Assembly (NCBI GenBank): GCA_046546375.1
Contig: JBKGXV010000005.1
Span: 17,294 to 81,293 of the forward strand
DNA: 64,000 nucleotides
Reading direction: 5' to 3'
From: JAEZKC01 sp046546375
GTDB taxonomy: Bacteria > Fibrobacterota > Chitinivibrionia > Chitinivibrionales > Chitinispirillaceae
Within the stretch, counting starts at the first letter, position 1. Every line of letters starts with the position of its first letter. Positions 63,372 to 64,000 of this stretch are shown here, one piece after another. A program made the position numbers and the translations under genes. The notes under the pieces were generated by a model that did not search any database, was not told the DNA's origin, and saw only the letters and a program-made list of their open reading frames with translations.

Positions 63372-64000
63372 TTAATCCAACAACCCCAGCACATCATCAC
63401 GGTTCAGCTGCTTGAAAAATGACGACTCTGTCTGAATCACCGACTGAACCAGCTGCTTTTTCTGGTCCTGAAGCGCAAGGACCCGCTCCTCGATGGAATC
63501 CTTGGTTATCACCTTGTAGACAAACACGGTCCTGGTCTGACCGATCCTGTACGCCCTGTCGGATGCCTGGTTCTCGGCACTGGGGTTCCACCAGGGGTCA
63601 AGGTGAATCACGTAATCCGCGCTGGTGAGATTCAAGCCCGTGCCGCCCGCCTTAAGACTTATGAGAAACACGGGAGCGCTCCTTTTATTCTGGAACCGGT
63701 CCACAACCGCTCCCCTGTCGCGCGTCCCGCCTGTAAGCATCTCGCTTTGAATTCCCTGCTGGGCGATCCGCCCCCTCACAAGCTCAAGCGCTTTCACAAA
63801 CTGTGAAAACACCAGCACCCGGTGTCCCTCCGAGACGATATCAACCAGCGACTGCTCGAGCAGCCGGAACTTACCGCTGTCGCCCGCAAAGGTCTCATCC
63901 ACCATCGCGGGATGACAGCATATCTGACGCAAACGCAGCAGCCCCTCGAGTATCTGCATCCTCGACCCTTCGACACCTTCCTTATCAATAGCATCGATAA
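63372..64000 (-). CDS. SNF2-family helicase, C-terminal part (runs off the edge)
   Basis: The last 209 or so residues of a SNF2/SWI2 ATPase; the frame is open through the right end of the window, so the start and the N-terminal lobe are missing. Visible are the helicase C-terminal motifs: LLRLRQICCHP, VLVFSQF (motif IV), LKAGGTGLNLTSADYVIHLDPWWNP (motif V) and QASDRAYRIGQ (motif VI with its arginine finger). Bacterial members (RapA/HepA-like or YwqA-like) remodel nucleic acid-protein complexes. The end (FKQLNRDDVLGLLD) is typical of the group. It is the only gene after the repeat-rich gap. Confidence 0.92.
   Translation of the reverse strand, partial: IDAIDKEGVEGSRMQILEGLLRLRQICCHPAMVDETFAGDSGKFRLLEQSLVDIVSEGHRVLVFSQFVKALELVRGRIAQQGIQSEMLTGGTRDRGAVVDRFQNKRSAPVFLISLKAGGTGLNLTSADYVIHLDPWWNPSAENQASDRAYRIGQTRTVFVYKVITKDSIEERVLALQDQKKQLVQSVIQTESSFFKQLNRDDVLGLLD

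Noticed and set aside
1..64000. CRISPR arrays, tRNA or rRNA genes, prophage genes.
   Set aside because: No regularly spaced repeats, no cloverleaf-type sequences and no phage structural or integrase genes were seen on reading both strands.

Overview
This 64 kb window looks like a chromosomal segment of a motile, Gram-negative bacterium. The outer-membrane evidence is direct: an LPS heptose epimerase (HldD), an Omp85/BamA-like barrel protein, a PorV/PorQ-like barrel protein, MlaE/MlaF lipid-transport subunits and several lipobox or signal-peptide proteins. Motility is indicated by a short FliN and a compact cheA-cheW-cheB-RR-cheR-cheY cluster. The mix of long exported TPR proteins, a PorV/PorQ-like protein, a GH57/DUF3536 enzyme, a DksA-like protein lacking zinc cysteines and a short ThiC would fit the Fibrobacterota/Chitinivibrionia-Bacteroidota neighbourhood. 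That placement is inference; no rRNA or tRNA gene is present to confirm it.

Layout. 0-6.5 kb: envelope and motility genes (hldD, a zinc-ribbon membrane protein, fliN, a PorV-like barrel, yjbQ, an M23 peptidase, a CNNM/CBS membrane protein). 6.6-13.3 kb, minus strand: dksA-like, Omp85, exported TPR, 80-aa protein and GH57 enzyme, possibly one cell-surface or glycan-related unit. 13.6-22.5 kb, plus strand: thiC, prmA, a PRPP synthetase-like gene, a 1332-aa hybrid sensor kinase (GAF, about six PAS, kinase, receiver), a decayed acetyltransferase fragment and a UPF0158 gene. 22.6-26.5 kb: cofactor genes nadC-birA-coaX facing an NAD(P)HX repair gene. 26.6-34.7 kb, minus strand: a tightly packed operon yicC-rpoZ-coaBC-UDG-like-dnaB-mlaE-mlaF-radA, with a good promoter at its head and a MITE-like element touching the radA stop codon. 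34.7-40.3 kb: a disulfide-oxidoreductase homologue, a cation-chloride-cotransporter-like permease, a ZIP metal transporter and a DUF305 protein.

40.3-45.4 kb is an accessory-looking patch: a two-component pair, a start-less 3' gene remnant, an ADP-ribosylglycohydrolase, an AT-rich gap with coding traces, a Ser/Thr kinase, a small lipoprotein and a cupredoxin-like lipoprotein that has lost two copper ligands. 45.5-50.3 kb is one gene for a 1595-aa exported TPR protein with an N-terminal region resembling TolB/FlgO-type domains. 50.6-54.4 kb holds fmdB-like, a frameshifted DUF421 gene, dtd, yceH and a DUF4139 gene. 54.6-60.8 kb is the chemotaxis operon, followed by a cold-shock gene with clear promoter and terminator, proB, a 713-bp repeat-rich gap and the 3' end of a SNF2-family helicase gene running off the right edge.

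The least explained items are the giant TPR protein and its surroundings, the Omp85-TPR-GH57 cluster, the patch of gene remnants at 42-43.5 kb, the inverted repeats ahead of cheA and of the hybrid kinase, the structured intergenic stretch at 15.84-16.0 kb, and several enzyme-family members that lack key residues. No CRISPR array, prophage, complete insertion sequence, tRNA or rRNA was seen.
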